NCBI RefSeq assembly: GCF_050897975.1
Contig: NZ_JBPAXY010000004.1
Span: 501,048-565,047 of the forward strand
Source of the DNA: Pseudooceanicola sp050897975
Lineage (GTDB): Bacteria; Pseudomonadota; Alphaproteobacteria; Rhodobacterales; Rhodobacteraceae
Reading direction: 5' to 3'
Length of the DNA: 64,000 nucleotides
Below the pieces are notes generated by a model. It saw nothing but the letters and a program-made list of their open reading frames with translations. It was not told where the DNA came from and searched no databases. Positions 15,722-23,294 of this stretch are shown piece after piece; position 1 is the stretch's first letter, and each line of letters opens with the position of its first letter. A program made the translations under genes and the position numbers.

Positions 15722-16126
15722 ATGCGTTATCTGACCGACCGCAAGCGCGCCGTGGGCATGGGCGCCTCGAAGACCGGCACCGAACATCACTGGTTCATGC
15801 AGGTCACCTCCTTCGCCCTGATCCCGCTTGTCGTTCTCTTCGTCTTCACCTTCGGCTGCGCCCTGGGCGGCAGCTATGAAGAGGTGGTGAGCTATTATTC
15901 CCGTCCCTTCCCGGCGCTGGTCGCCCTGCTTACCCTCTGGGTCGGGATGCTGCACTTCAAGTCGGGCGCGCAGATGGCGATCGAGGATTACATCCACGGT
16001 GCCAAGGGCCGCCTGACCATCATCGCCGTGACCTGCCTGGCCTATGCCATCGCCGCCACCGGCACCTATGCCCTGATCAAGCTCGCGTTCGCCGCTTCCG
16101 GCGTGACGATCGAGATCGACGTCTAA
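15722..16126 (+). CDS. sdhD: Succinate dehydrogenase hydrophobic membrane anchor
   Basis: 134 residues starting MRYLTDRKRAVGMGASKTGT with three membrane segments. Alphaproteobacterial SdhD proteins share this basic start with the GxGxxxxGTxHW motif and the second-helix HFKSGAQMAIEDYIHG segment. It completes the heme/quinone anchor with SdhC. GAGAGGAAAG lies before the ATG at 15722; a longer reading frame that begins within sdhC is an artefact. 14 bp separate it from sdhC and 15 bp from sdhA. Confidence 0.92.
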   Translation: MRYLTDRKRAVGMGASKTGTEHHWFMQVTSFALIPLVVLFVFTFGCALGGSYEEVVSYYSRPFPALVALLTLWVGMLHFKSGAQMAIEDYIHGAKGRLTIIAVTCLAYAIAATGTYALIKLAFAASGVTIEIDV

Positions 16127-16141
16127 GACCCGAGGTTTCCA

Positions 16142-17947
16142 ATGGCTGCTTACGAATACGAAACGCACGAATATGACGTGGTCGTGGTCGGCGCCGGTGG
16201 CGCGGGTCTGCGCGCCACCCTGGGCATGGCCGAACAGGGGCTGCGCACCGCCTGCGTGACCAAGGTTTTCCCGACCCGCTCGCACACCGTGGCGGCACAG
16301 GGCGGCATCGCCGCCTCGCTGTCCAACATGGGCCCGGATAACTGGCAGTGGCACATGTACGACACCGTCAAGGGCTCGGACTGGCTGGGTGACACCGACG
16401 CCATGGAATACTTGGCGCGTTCGGCCCCCAAGGCCGTCTACGAGCTGGAGCACTACGGCGTGCCCTTCTCGCGCACCGAGGAAGGCAAGATCTACCAGCG
16501 GCCCTTCGGTGGTCACACCACCGAGTTTGGCGAAGGCCCCGCCGTGCAGCGGACCTGTGCCGCCGCCGACCGGACCGGCCACGCCATCCTGCACACGCTC
16601 TATGGTCAGTCGCTGAAGAACAACGCCGAGTTCTACATCGAGTATTTCGCCATCGACCTGCTGATGTCCGATGACGGTGTCTGCACCGGCGTCGTCTGCT
16701 GGAAGCTGGATGACGGCACCATGCATGTCTTCAACGCCAAGATGGTCGTGCTGGCCACCGGCGGCTACGGGCGTGCCTATTTCTCGGCCACCTCGGCCCA
16801 TACCTGCACCGGCGACGGTGGCGGCATGGTGGCCCGTGCGGGCCTGCCCCTTCAGGACATGGAATTCGTGCAGTTCCACCCGACCGGCATCTACGGTTCG
16901 GGCTGCCTGATCACCGAAGGCGCGCGCGGCGAGGGCGGCTATCTGACCAACTCCGAAGGCGAACGGTTCATGGAGCGTTATGCGCCCCAGTACAAGGACC
17001 TGGCGCCCCGCGACTATGTCTCGCGCTCCATGACCATGGAGATCCGCGAAGGCCGCGGCGTCGGCGAACATGGCGACCACATCCACCTGAACCTGTCGCA
17101 CCTGCCCGCCGAAGCGCTGGCGGAACGCCTGCCGGGGATTTCGGAATCGGCCAAGATCTTTGCCGGTGTGGACGTGACCAAGGAACCGATCCCGGTTCTG
17201 CCGACCGTGCACTACAACATGGGCGGTATCCCCACCAACTATCATGGTGAGGTGCTGAACCCGACGGCAGAGAACCCGACCGCCGTCGTCCCGGGCCTGA
17301 TGGCCGTGGGCGAAGCGGGCTGTGCCTCGGTCCATGGGGCCAACCGCCTGGGCTCGAACTCGCTGATCGACCTGGTCGTCTTTGGCCGTGCCGCCGCCCT
17401 GCGCGCCGGTGAGGTGGTGGACCGCGAAAGCGCCATTCCCGCCACCAACAAGGCCGGTGTCGAGAAGGCCTTCGAGCGCTTCGACTACTACCGCAACGCC
17501 AAGGGTGGCATCCCGACCGCGGAACTGCGTCTGGAAATGCAGCGCACCATGCAGGCCGACGCCGCCGTGTTCCGCGCCAGCGACACCCTGAAGGACGGCG
17601 TCGAGAAGATGGAAGCGATCGCGGCCAAGCTGCCCGACGTGCATGTGACCGACCGCTCGCTGGTCTGGAACAGCGACCTGATGGAAACGCTGGAACTGAC
17701 CAACCTGATGCCCAATGCCATGGCCACCATCGTTGGCGCCGAAGCGCGCCACGAAAGCCGCGGCGCCCATGCGCATGAGGACTATGCCGAGCGGGACGAC
17801 GAGAACTGGCGCGTGCACACCATCGCCCGCGTCGAAGGCCCCAAGGTCGAGCTGTCCTACCGTCCGATCGTCCACGATCCGCTGACGACCGAGGACGAGG
17901 GCGGCATCTCGCTCAAGAAGATCGCGCCCAAGGCGCGGACCTTCTGA
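16142..17947 (+). CDS. sdhA: Succinate dehydrogenase flavoprotein subunit
   Basis: 601 residues, normal length. The FAD-binding VVVGAGGAGLRA is near residue 15, SHTVAAQGGIAASL contains the histidine that binds FAD covalently, and the active-site loop FHPTGIYGSGCLITEGARGEGG-type sequence is intact. It oxidises succinate to fumarate. Normally sdhB follows directly; here its TGA overlaps an ATG of the following frame (TGATG) and a pyruvyl transferase gene intervenes. Confidence 0.97.
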   Translation: MAAYEYETHEYDVVVVGAGGAGLRATLGMAEQGLRTACVTKVFPTRSHTVAAQGGIAASLSNMGPDNWQWHMYDTVKGSDWLGDTDAMEYLARSAPKAVYELEHYGVPFSRTEEGKIYQRPFGGHTTEFGEGPAVQRTCAAADRTGHAILHTLYGQSLKNNAEFYIEYFAIDLLMSDDGVCTGVVCWKLDDGTMHVFNAKMVVLATGGYGRAYFSATSAHTCTGDGGGMVARAGLPLQDMEFVQFHPTGIYGSGCLITEGARGEGGYLTNSEGERFMERYAPQYKDLAPRDYVSRSMTMEIREGRGVGEHGDHIHLNLSHLPAEALAERLPGISESAKIFAGVDVTKEPIPVLPTVHYNMGGIPTNYHGEVLNPTAENPTAVVPGLMAVGEAGCASVHGANRLGSNSLIDLVVFGRAAALRAGEVVDRESAIPATNKAGVEKAFERFDYYRNAKGGIPTAELRLEMQRTMQADAAVFRASDTLKDGVEKMEAIAAKLPDVHVTDRSLVWNSDLMETLELTNLMPNAMATIVGAEARHESRGAHAHEDYAERDDENWRVHTIARVEGPKVELSYRPIVHDPLTTEDEGGISLKKIAPKARTF

Positions 17948-18132
17948 TGATGCGGCGGTCGGCCGCTGCACCGGGCCGTGTCGTCCCCTTTCGGGGCGCG
18001 ACCGGGTCCGCGCAGCGGCCGACGGCCACCTCCGCGACAGGGGGCCGCGGCGCTGCCGCTACCCGGTCCCTTCGCCGCACCGCCTCTGCCGGACCGCGTC
18101 CGGCGGCGGCAGCCCCCGGAACCCGTGACGCC

Positions 18133-19170
18133 ATGACGATGACCCAGCCCGCGCAGAGCCCGACCAAAGCCCCCGATGCCCGTTCCGGCACCGGCGCCGG
18201 TCCGCTGCATCTGCATCTGCTGGATACCTCGGTGGCCAGCGACAACATCGGCGACGAGATCATCGCCCGCCACCTGCGCGCCCAGATCGAGGCCGCCTTT
18301 CCCGAGGCCTATGTGACCACCTCGGCCTCCCATGACGGGCTGGGCCGCTTTGGCCGCCGCCAGGTCGAGGCCGCCGACAGCGTCTTTCTGCTGGGCACCA
18401 ACGCGCTTTCCGCGAAGTGGAGTTCGCGCGGCGGGCTGCTGCCGATGTCGCGCGCCGATGTGCGGGCCCTGGAAGGCAAGCTGGTGCTCTTCGGGGTGGG
18501 GGCCAACCGCGCCTGGACCGGCCGCGCCGACCGCCGCCAGATCCGCCGCCTGGCGCGGATCCTGTCGCCGCGCTTTACCCATTCCGTCCGCGATGGCTCT
18601 GCCGAGAAGATCGTCGAGGCCGCTGGGCGCCGCGCCCTGAACGGCTCTTGCCCGACGATCTGGACCCTGCCGCGCCAGCAGGCCTTCGCGCCCACGCGGC
18701 CCGATCACGTGATCTTCTCGCTGACCGCCTATCGCGCCGACCGCGCCGCCGATGCGCGCTTCCTCGACTGGCTGCAAGGCCGCTACACGCGGTTCAGCTT
18801 CTGGGCGCAGCAGATCGAGGACATCGCCTATCTCGACAGTTTCACCAACCGGCCGGCCGCGCAGCGCATCGCGCCGAACCTGGCCGCCTATGACCGTGCC
18901 CTGGCCGATCCGGCGCCGCTCGACGTGATCGGCTCGCGCCTGCATGGCGGTATCCAGGGGCTGCACGCCGGACGGCGCAGCGTCATCCTGGCGGTCGACA
19001 ACCGGGCCCGCGAGATCGGCGCCCTGACCCAGATTCCCGTGGTCGACCGGGCCGAGGCGCCCGACCGGCTCGACGCGCTGCTAGACGCGCCGATCGAGAT
19101 CGACCTGACCGCGTCCCATGACCTTGTGCCGCGCTTCTTCTCGCAATTCGAGGAGCTGCGCGCCGCATGA
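18133..19170 (+). CDS. Polysaccharide pyruvyl transferase family protein between sdhA and sdhB
   Basis: 345 residues. SDNIGDEIIARHLRAQIEAAF near the N-terminus and the C-terminal DVIGSRLHGGIQGLHAGRRS with following VDNRAREIG are hallmarks of the polysaccharide pyruvyl transferase (WcaK/CsaB-like) fold, which adds ketal pyruvate to surface glycans. The substrate is unknown. ATG at 18133 (MTMTQPAQ) is chosen; the frame stays open back to 17947, where an ATG overlaps the sdhA stop, but the extra 62 residues are a low-complexity R/A/P/T stretch. Its placement inside the sdh operon is unusual and parallels the sulfotransferase inside sucCD. Confidence 0.8.
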   Translation: MTMTQPAQSPTKAPDARSGTGAGPLHLHLLDTSVASDNIGDEIIARHLRAQIEAAFPEAYVTTSASHDGLGRFGRRQVEAADSVFLLGTNALSAKWSSRGGLLPMSRADVRALEGKLVLFGVGANRAWTGRADRRQIRRLARILSPRFTHSVRDGSAEKIVEAAGRRALNGSCPTIWTLPRQQAFAPTRPDHVIFSLTAYRADRAADARFLDWLQGRYTRFSFWAQQIEDIAYLDSFTNRPAAQRIAPNLAAYDRALADPAPLDVIGSRLHGGIQGLHAGRRSVILAVDNRAREIGALTQIPVVDRAEAPDRLDALLDAPIEIDLTASHDLVPRFFSQFEELRAA

Positions 19171-19252
19171 CACCCGCGTTCCGCATCACCCAGCAGACCG
19201 CATTCCCGATGGAATGCCGTGCCGCCAGAGACACCAAACCGGAGGCCTGAAC

Positions 19253-20032
19253 ATGGTTCAACTGACCCTTCCCAAGAACTCCCGTATGACCACGGGCAAG
19301 ACCTGGCCCAAGCCGGAGGGCGCCACGAACGTCCGCAAGTTCAAGATCTACCGCTGGTCGCCCGAAGAGGGCGGCAACCCCCGTGTCGATACCTACTTCC
19401 TCGACATGGACAAATGCGGGCCGATGGTTCTGGACGCGCTGATCAAGATCAAGAACGAGATCGACCCCACGCTGACCTTCCGCCGCTCCTGCCGCGAAGG
19501 CATCTGTGGCTCTTGCGCGATGAACATCGACGGCCACAACACCCTGGCCTGTATCTTCGGCCTGGACGAGATCAAGGGCGACGTCACCATCTACCCGCTG
19601 CCGCATATGCCGGTGGTGAAGGACCTGATCCCGGACCTGACCCATTTCTACGCCCAGCACGCCTCGATCATGCCCTGGCTGGAAACCAAGACCAACCGCC
19701 CGGCCAAGGAATGGCGCCAGTCCATCGAGGACCGCAAGAAGCTGGACGGCCTCTATGAATGCGTCATGTGCGCCTCCTGCTCCACCTCCTGCCCCAGCTA
19801 CTGGTGGAACGGCGACCGCTACCTGGGCCCGGCCGCCCTGCTGCACGCCTACCGCTGGCTGATCGACAGCCGCGACGAGGCCACCGGCGAGCGTCTGGAC
19901 AACCTGGAAGACCCGTTCAAGCTGTATCGCTGCCACACCATCATGAACTGCGCCAAGACCTGCCCCAAGGGTCTGAACCCGGCGGCGGCCATCGCCTCGA
20001 TCAAGCAGATGATGGTCGAACGCGCCGTCTGA
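19253..20032 (+). CDS. sdhB: Succinate dehydrogenase iron-sulfur subunit
   Basis: 259 residues. The N-terminal ferredoxin domain binds [2Fe-2S] through SCREGICGSC and a later Cys (NTLAC); the C-terminal domain binds [4Fe-4S] and [3Fe-4S] through CVMCASCSTSCP and CHTIMNCAKTCPKGLNP. It passes electrons from SdhA to the membrane anchor. MVQLTLPKNSRM with GGAGGC upstream fixes the start at 19253, 82 bp after the pyruvyl transferase stop. A strong terminator follows. Confidence 0.97.
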   Translation: MVQLTLPKNSRMTTGKTWPKPEGATNVRKFKIYRWSPEEGGNPRVDTYFLDMDKCGPMVLDALIKIKNEIDPTLTFRRSCREGICGSCAMNIDGHNTLACIFGLDEIKGDVTIYPLPHMPVVKDLIPDLTHFYAQHASIMPWLETKTNRPAKEWRQSIEDRKKLDGLYECVMCASCSTSCPSYWWNGDRYLGPAALLHAYRWLIDSRDEATGERLDNLEDPFKLYRCHTIMNCAKTCPKGLNPAAAIASIKQMMVERAV

Positions 20033-20057
20033 TCGACGCCGTACCGACAGATCCTGG

Positions 20058-20087
20058 AAAGCCCCGGTCGAAAGGCCGGGGCTTTTT
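20058..20087 (+). terminator. Intrinsic terminator after sdhB
   Basis: AAAGCCCCGG and CCGGGGCTTT pair around an 8-nt loop and are followed by a TTTTT tract, 25 bp past the sdhB stop. This is the clearest rho-independent terminator in the window. Confidence 0.88.
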
Positions 20088-20330
20088 GCGTTGCGGGCGG
20101 AGCGGGGCGCGCGCGCTCCTCGGCTTTGGCGCGAGTCGGACGGCCCGCGGTCGTTCAATGCCCAATAATCCGGCGGCGCCCCGTCATATCGGCGCAATCA
20201 AACGGCGCGATCGGCAAGAAACCGACCATGCACCGGAGTTTGACCGCAGAGGTTCTGCGGCGGCGCAGGCCGATCTGCTACTCTTGTGAGGAGAAATGAA
20301 TTTTTCCTCTCCCCTATTGGTATAGTTGCA

Positions 20331-21443
20331 ATGCAGAAAAACCTCGTTGGACTTGTGCGAAACGACCCTCGATTCAAACGGATCTATGACCGCGCCCGCG
20401 CCTCGCGCAGCCGGGTGACCTCGGTTTACGACATCTCTTCACGCTGTAACCTGTTCTGCGAAGGCTGCCTGTTCTTCAACCGCGATGGCACCTTCGAAGG
20501 GGACACCTCGGGCCTGACCGCGGCCAAGTACGATCAGATGTTCGCGGGCGAGAAACAGCGGGGCGTCACCTATCCGCTGCTGGCCGGGGCCGAACCCTCG
20601 CTGGAGCAGAAGACCCTGCGGATCGCCAGCACCTACTGGCAGAATGGCATGGTCCACACCAACGGGATCAAGCCCATAGACCCGGCCTTGCCCTTTCGCC
20701 TTTACGTCTCGGTCTGGGGCGCGCGCGAGCTGACGGCGAAATGGCGCGGGGCCGATTGCTATGAAAAGACGTTGAAAAGCGCCGCCGCCGACCCGCGGGC
20801 CATCATGAACTACACGATCAACAGCAAGAACATCGACGATATCTACACGGTCGTTTCGGATTGCGCGCGCCTGGGCCTTCAGATCACCTTTCAGGTCTAC
20901 AGCCCGACCGCTGACTATTCGGACTATCTATCGGCCGAGGCCCCGGCGGAAGAGCATCTGTATATCCAGGGCGAGGACAGCAGCGACAACCTGATCCTGA
21001 CCGAAGCCGACGACCTGCGCGCCCATCAGGCGATCTGTACGGTGATCGACGATTTCCCCGAGACGGTGGTCTTCACCAAGGCCCTGTCGCGCTGGATCTT
21101 TGCCAGCCCGGTCACCTTCGCCGATGTGCCCGAAGATGGCACCGCTCCGGCTGGCTGCTTTGCCGGGCGCGACCCGCAGCACCAGCATCGCCAGCTGGGG
21201 GGCAAGGTGGAAGATGGCAAAAGCTGTGGCCACCCGTCGATCAACTGCCGCACCTGCCGGGCCTATACGATGATCTTCCCGACCTTCTTCGCCGAGAAGC
21301 TGGCGAAGCCGATGAGCCGCGAAGAGGCGATGGATTTCCTCGATGCCCATCACGTCTTCGACGTGGTCTACGAGGGGCACCGGGGCGAGGTCACCTGGCA
21401 CCCCCGTGTGACCCAGGCGGCGTGTCTTGAACTGACGGCCTGA
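20331..21443 (+). CDS. Radical SAM protein of unknown function
   Basis: 370 residues. The cluster-binding motif is SSRCNLFCEGC (Cys-x3-Cys-x2-Cys), and a second cysteine group near the C-terminus (GCFAG, SCGHPSINCRTC) suggests an auxiliary Fe-S or SPASM-like site. The substrate and pathway are not recognised. Start choice is uncertain: ATG at 20331 (MQKNLVGLVRNDPRF) has no clear ribosome site, while a GTG at 20286 lies in frame. A good GAGGAGAA precedes a nine-codon ORF (MNFSSPLLV) ending just before 20331, so coupling from a leader is possible. The upstream 50 bp are unusually AT-rich for this genome. Confidence 0.75.
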   Translation: MQKNLVGLVRNDPRFKRIYDRARASRSRVTSVYDISSRCNLFCEGCLFFNRDGTFEGDTSGLTAAKYDQMFAGEKQRGVTYPLLAGAEPSLEQKTLRIASTYWQNGMVHTNGIKPIDPALPFRLYVSVWGARELTAKWRGADCYEKTLKSAAADPRAIMNYTINSKNIDDIYTVVSDCARLGLQITFQVYSPTADYSDYLSAEAPAEEHLYIQGEDSSDNLILTEADDLRAHQAICTVIDDFPETVVFTKALSRWIFASPVTFADVPEDGTAPAGCFAGRDPQHQHRQLGGKVEDGKSCGHPSINCRTCRAYTMIFPTFFAEKLAKPMSREEAMDFLDAHHVFDVVYEGHRGEVTWHPRVTQAACLELTA

Positions 21444-21561
21444 GGCCCTGGCCTGGCGCAGCTGCCGTCGCCCCGGGGCGGCGGCGAAGACTGCATTGCA
21501 CGACACTCGATCTTAACTCGGTTCTGCAAGTTTCTGCCCGTTCCAAGGCGAGACGATCTGC

Positions 21562-22365
21562 ATGACCCGATGGCATAAGCCCCCTCTCTTTGTCCTGGCC
21601 CTTCTGATGCTCCTGCCGGGGCAGGGGGCAGAGGCCTATTCCCTGATGCCCGGCACCGAGGAATCGCGGCCCCTGCTGGTGGCCGCCGCCCGCCCGCTGG
21701 CCCCGGCCGCCGCAGCGGCGCCCCTTGCGGCATCCCCGGCGCGCCCGTTGGTGCCGCCCCCCGGCGCCGTGCCCGCCGCGGCCCGGCCCAGCCTCTTCCG
21801 CGACCGCGCCGGGGCCTCGTTCTTTGCGCCGCTGCCCGAACGCGCCCGGCTGTCGCCGCAGCGCCCCATGCCGCAGCGCCCGGGCACAGCCACGGCGCAG
21901 CTGCTGCACCTGATCGCCTCGGTCGAGGCGGATCCGTCGAAGGGCTATGATTCCGTACAGTTTCAGGCCCGGGTGAAACCGCCCAAGCCGCCGACCGCCA
22001 TGACCCTGGACGAGATCCACGCCTGGATCCGGGCCACCCCGGGCCAGCAGCACGCCATTGGCCGCTATCAGATCGTGCCGCAGACCCTGCGCGGGCTGCA
22101 AAAGCAGCTGGATCTGCCCGGCCACCTGGTGTTCGACGCAGCACTTCAGGACCGGATGGCCGACGCGCTGCTGCGCTTTGCGGGCTATGACCGTTTCCTG
22201 GCCGGAAAGCTGTCGCGGCGCGGCTTCATGAACAACCTCGCCCGGGTCTGGGCGGCGCTGCCCAATTCCTCGGGGCGGTCCCATTACCACGGGCTTGCAG
22301 GCAACCGCGCCGCCTTCACCTGGGCCCATTTCACCGACCGGATGCAGGCAATCTTTCCCCGCTAG
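21562..22365 (+). CDS. Secreted lysozyme-like protein
   Basis: 267 residues with a signal peptide (PPLFVLALLMLLPGQGAEA), an alanine/proline linker to about residue 110, then a compact domain containing LIASVEADPSKGYDSVQ, WIRATPGQQHAIGRYQIVP, FMNNLARVWAALP and GRSHYHGLAGNRA. The glutamate near residue 121 and the GRYQ-type core resemble lysozyme-like muramidase folds, so periplasmic peptidoglycan cleavage is a reasonable guess, not shown. It stands 118 bp after the radical SAM gene. A GC hairpin follows. Confidence 0.65.
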   Translation: MTRWHKPPLFVLALLMLLPGQGAEAYSLMPGTEESRPLLVAAARPLAPAAAAAPLAASPARPLVPPPGAVPAAARPSLFRDRAGASFFAPLPERARLSPQRPMPQRPGTATAQLLHLIASVEADPSKGYDSVQFQARVKPPKPPTAMTLDEIHAWIRATPGQQHAIGRYQIVPQTLRGLQKQLDLPGHLVFDAALQDRMADALLRFAGYDRFLAGKLSRRGFMNNLARVWAALPNSSGRSHYHGLAGNRAAFTWAHFTDRMQAIFPR

Positions 22366-22379
22366 GGGGGGGGATCGGG

Positions 22380-22400
22380 GCAGGCGGGGCACCCGCCTGC
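22380..22400 (+). terminator. Hairpin after the lysozyme-like gene
   Basis: GCAGGCGGG and CCCGCCTGC form a perfect 9-bp stem with a 3-nt loop, 15 bp past the stop. No T run follows, so efficiency is doubtful. Confidence 0.5.
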
Positions 22401-22520
22401 CGCAAAGGCACCTTTGCACGTGCAGCATAGCGCCTCTTCCCACTTGCCAGACCTGCCCGTGTACGTGCCGTGGCATAAGCGGGTCAGGGAGGGGAGCCGC
22501 AGCAGACAAGAGGCAACCCG

Positions 22521-22679
22521 ATGAATACCAACGCCCCCACTCGTGAAGAGCTGCGCCGCGCACAGGCTGCGCTGGACGCGCTGAACGTGGCTTACGAATA
22601 TTTCACCCCCGCCCCGCGCCTGGTCGTTTCGACCGCTGCCGAGGCGAAGGATTACGAACCCTACACCGCCGCTGCCTGA
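22521..22679 (+). CDS. Small protein, 52 residues
   Basis: ATG at 22521 with AGAGG upstream gives MNTNAPTREELRRAQAALDA..., then LNVAYEYFTPAPRLVVSTAAEAKDYEPYTAAA. An amphipathic N-terminal helix and a short tail, no membrane segment or signal peptide. Codon use matches the neighbouring genes and a strong hairpin terminator follows within 30 bp, which together make it a likely real gene. No function recognised. Confidence 0.6.
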   Translation: MNTNAPTREELRRAQAALDALNVAYEYFTPAPRLVVSTAAEAKDYEPYTAAA

Positions 22680-22707
22680 GCCCTTCGGGGCCTCGCGGGG
22701 ATGTGAC

Positions 22708-22746
22708 AGCGCGCGGCGCCTCCCTCGGGGCCGCGCGCTTGTCTTT
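22708..22746 (+). terminator. Intrinsic terminator after the 52-residue gene
   Basis: AGCGCGCGGC and GCCGCGCGCT form a perfect 10-bp stem around a 12-nt loop, followed by TGTCTTTT. Confidence 0.7.
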
Positions 22747-22773
22747 TCCGGGCCCCGGGTTCAGACCCGACCC

Positions 22774-22992
22774 ATGGTCATTCTCATTCCCATCGGCTTT
22801 GCCCTGTTCCTTCTGTACATGTGGATCTGGGGCCCCTCGCCGACGAAATCCTGCCGCTGGCGGATGGACCGGTCGCGCGACCGCGACGGCGAAAGCTTCT
22901 ACATCTGTCCGCTGTGCGGCGCCGAGCGGTTCACCGCTGATGGCAAACCGCCCCGCATCTGCGCCCGGACAGAGCCGCGCGACGGCCCTTGA
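22774..22992 (+). CDS. Small membrane-anchored protein with a cysteine pair
   Basis: 72 residues: an N-terminal membrane segment (VILIPIGFALFLLYMWIWG), then a basic domain with CRWRMD, the metal-ribbon-like pair CPLCG and a final Cys near the end (PPRIC). Four cysteines could bind zinc or form disulfides. I do not recognise the family. It stands alone between a terminator and the leader of the ornithine decarboxylase gene. Confidence 0.55.
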   Translation: MVILIPIGFALFLLYMWIWGPSPTKSCRWRMDRSRDRDGESFYICPLCGAERFTADGKPPRICARTEPRDGP

Positions 22993-23294
22993 AGGCAAAA
23001 AATCGGCCTGCGTCAGACTCTTGCAAATTTGCTCAAATTTACAGGGGGTTGCGGCGGCGGTGCGATGCCGAAAATTTCTTGGATCGCGCGAAAAATACCT
23101 CTTGAACGAATCTTCGATTGGCCCGATATGCGCGCTCAAGACGCCAACGCACGCGCCTCTGTCGAAAGGGCAGCCTCTGGGTCGCTGGGCCAACCGGTCC
23201 CGAACCTAGGCGAAACCTCTAAGGTTATGTAGCGACGGTAACGTCTCCCTTGGAACTGAGCGGTCATATATGGCCGGGTCTATTGGAGATGACC
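22993..23294 (+). promoter_or_regulatory. Long AT-richer leader region of the ornithine/lysine decarboxylase gene
   Basis: About 300 bp without a convincing gene and noticeably richer in A/T than its surroundings. It includes a GCAAATTTGC palindrome (23023-23032) and a segment with several short complementary stretches close to the gene. A conserved RNA (speF motif) is known upstream of alphaproteobacterial ornithine decarboxylase genes, so a structured leader here is plausible, but I could not fold or match it. Confidence 0.35.

Noticed and set aside
15614..17971. 785-codon minus-strand frame across sdhC, sdhD and sdhA
   Set aside because: It crosses three confirmed genes on the opposite strand and has a low-complexity product.
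20158..20289. 43-codon ORF before the radical SAM gene (MPNNPAAPRHIG...)
   Set aside because: No ribosome-binding site and no recognisable features; its end overlaps a weak GTG start, which is not enough support.
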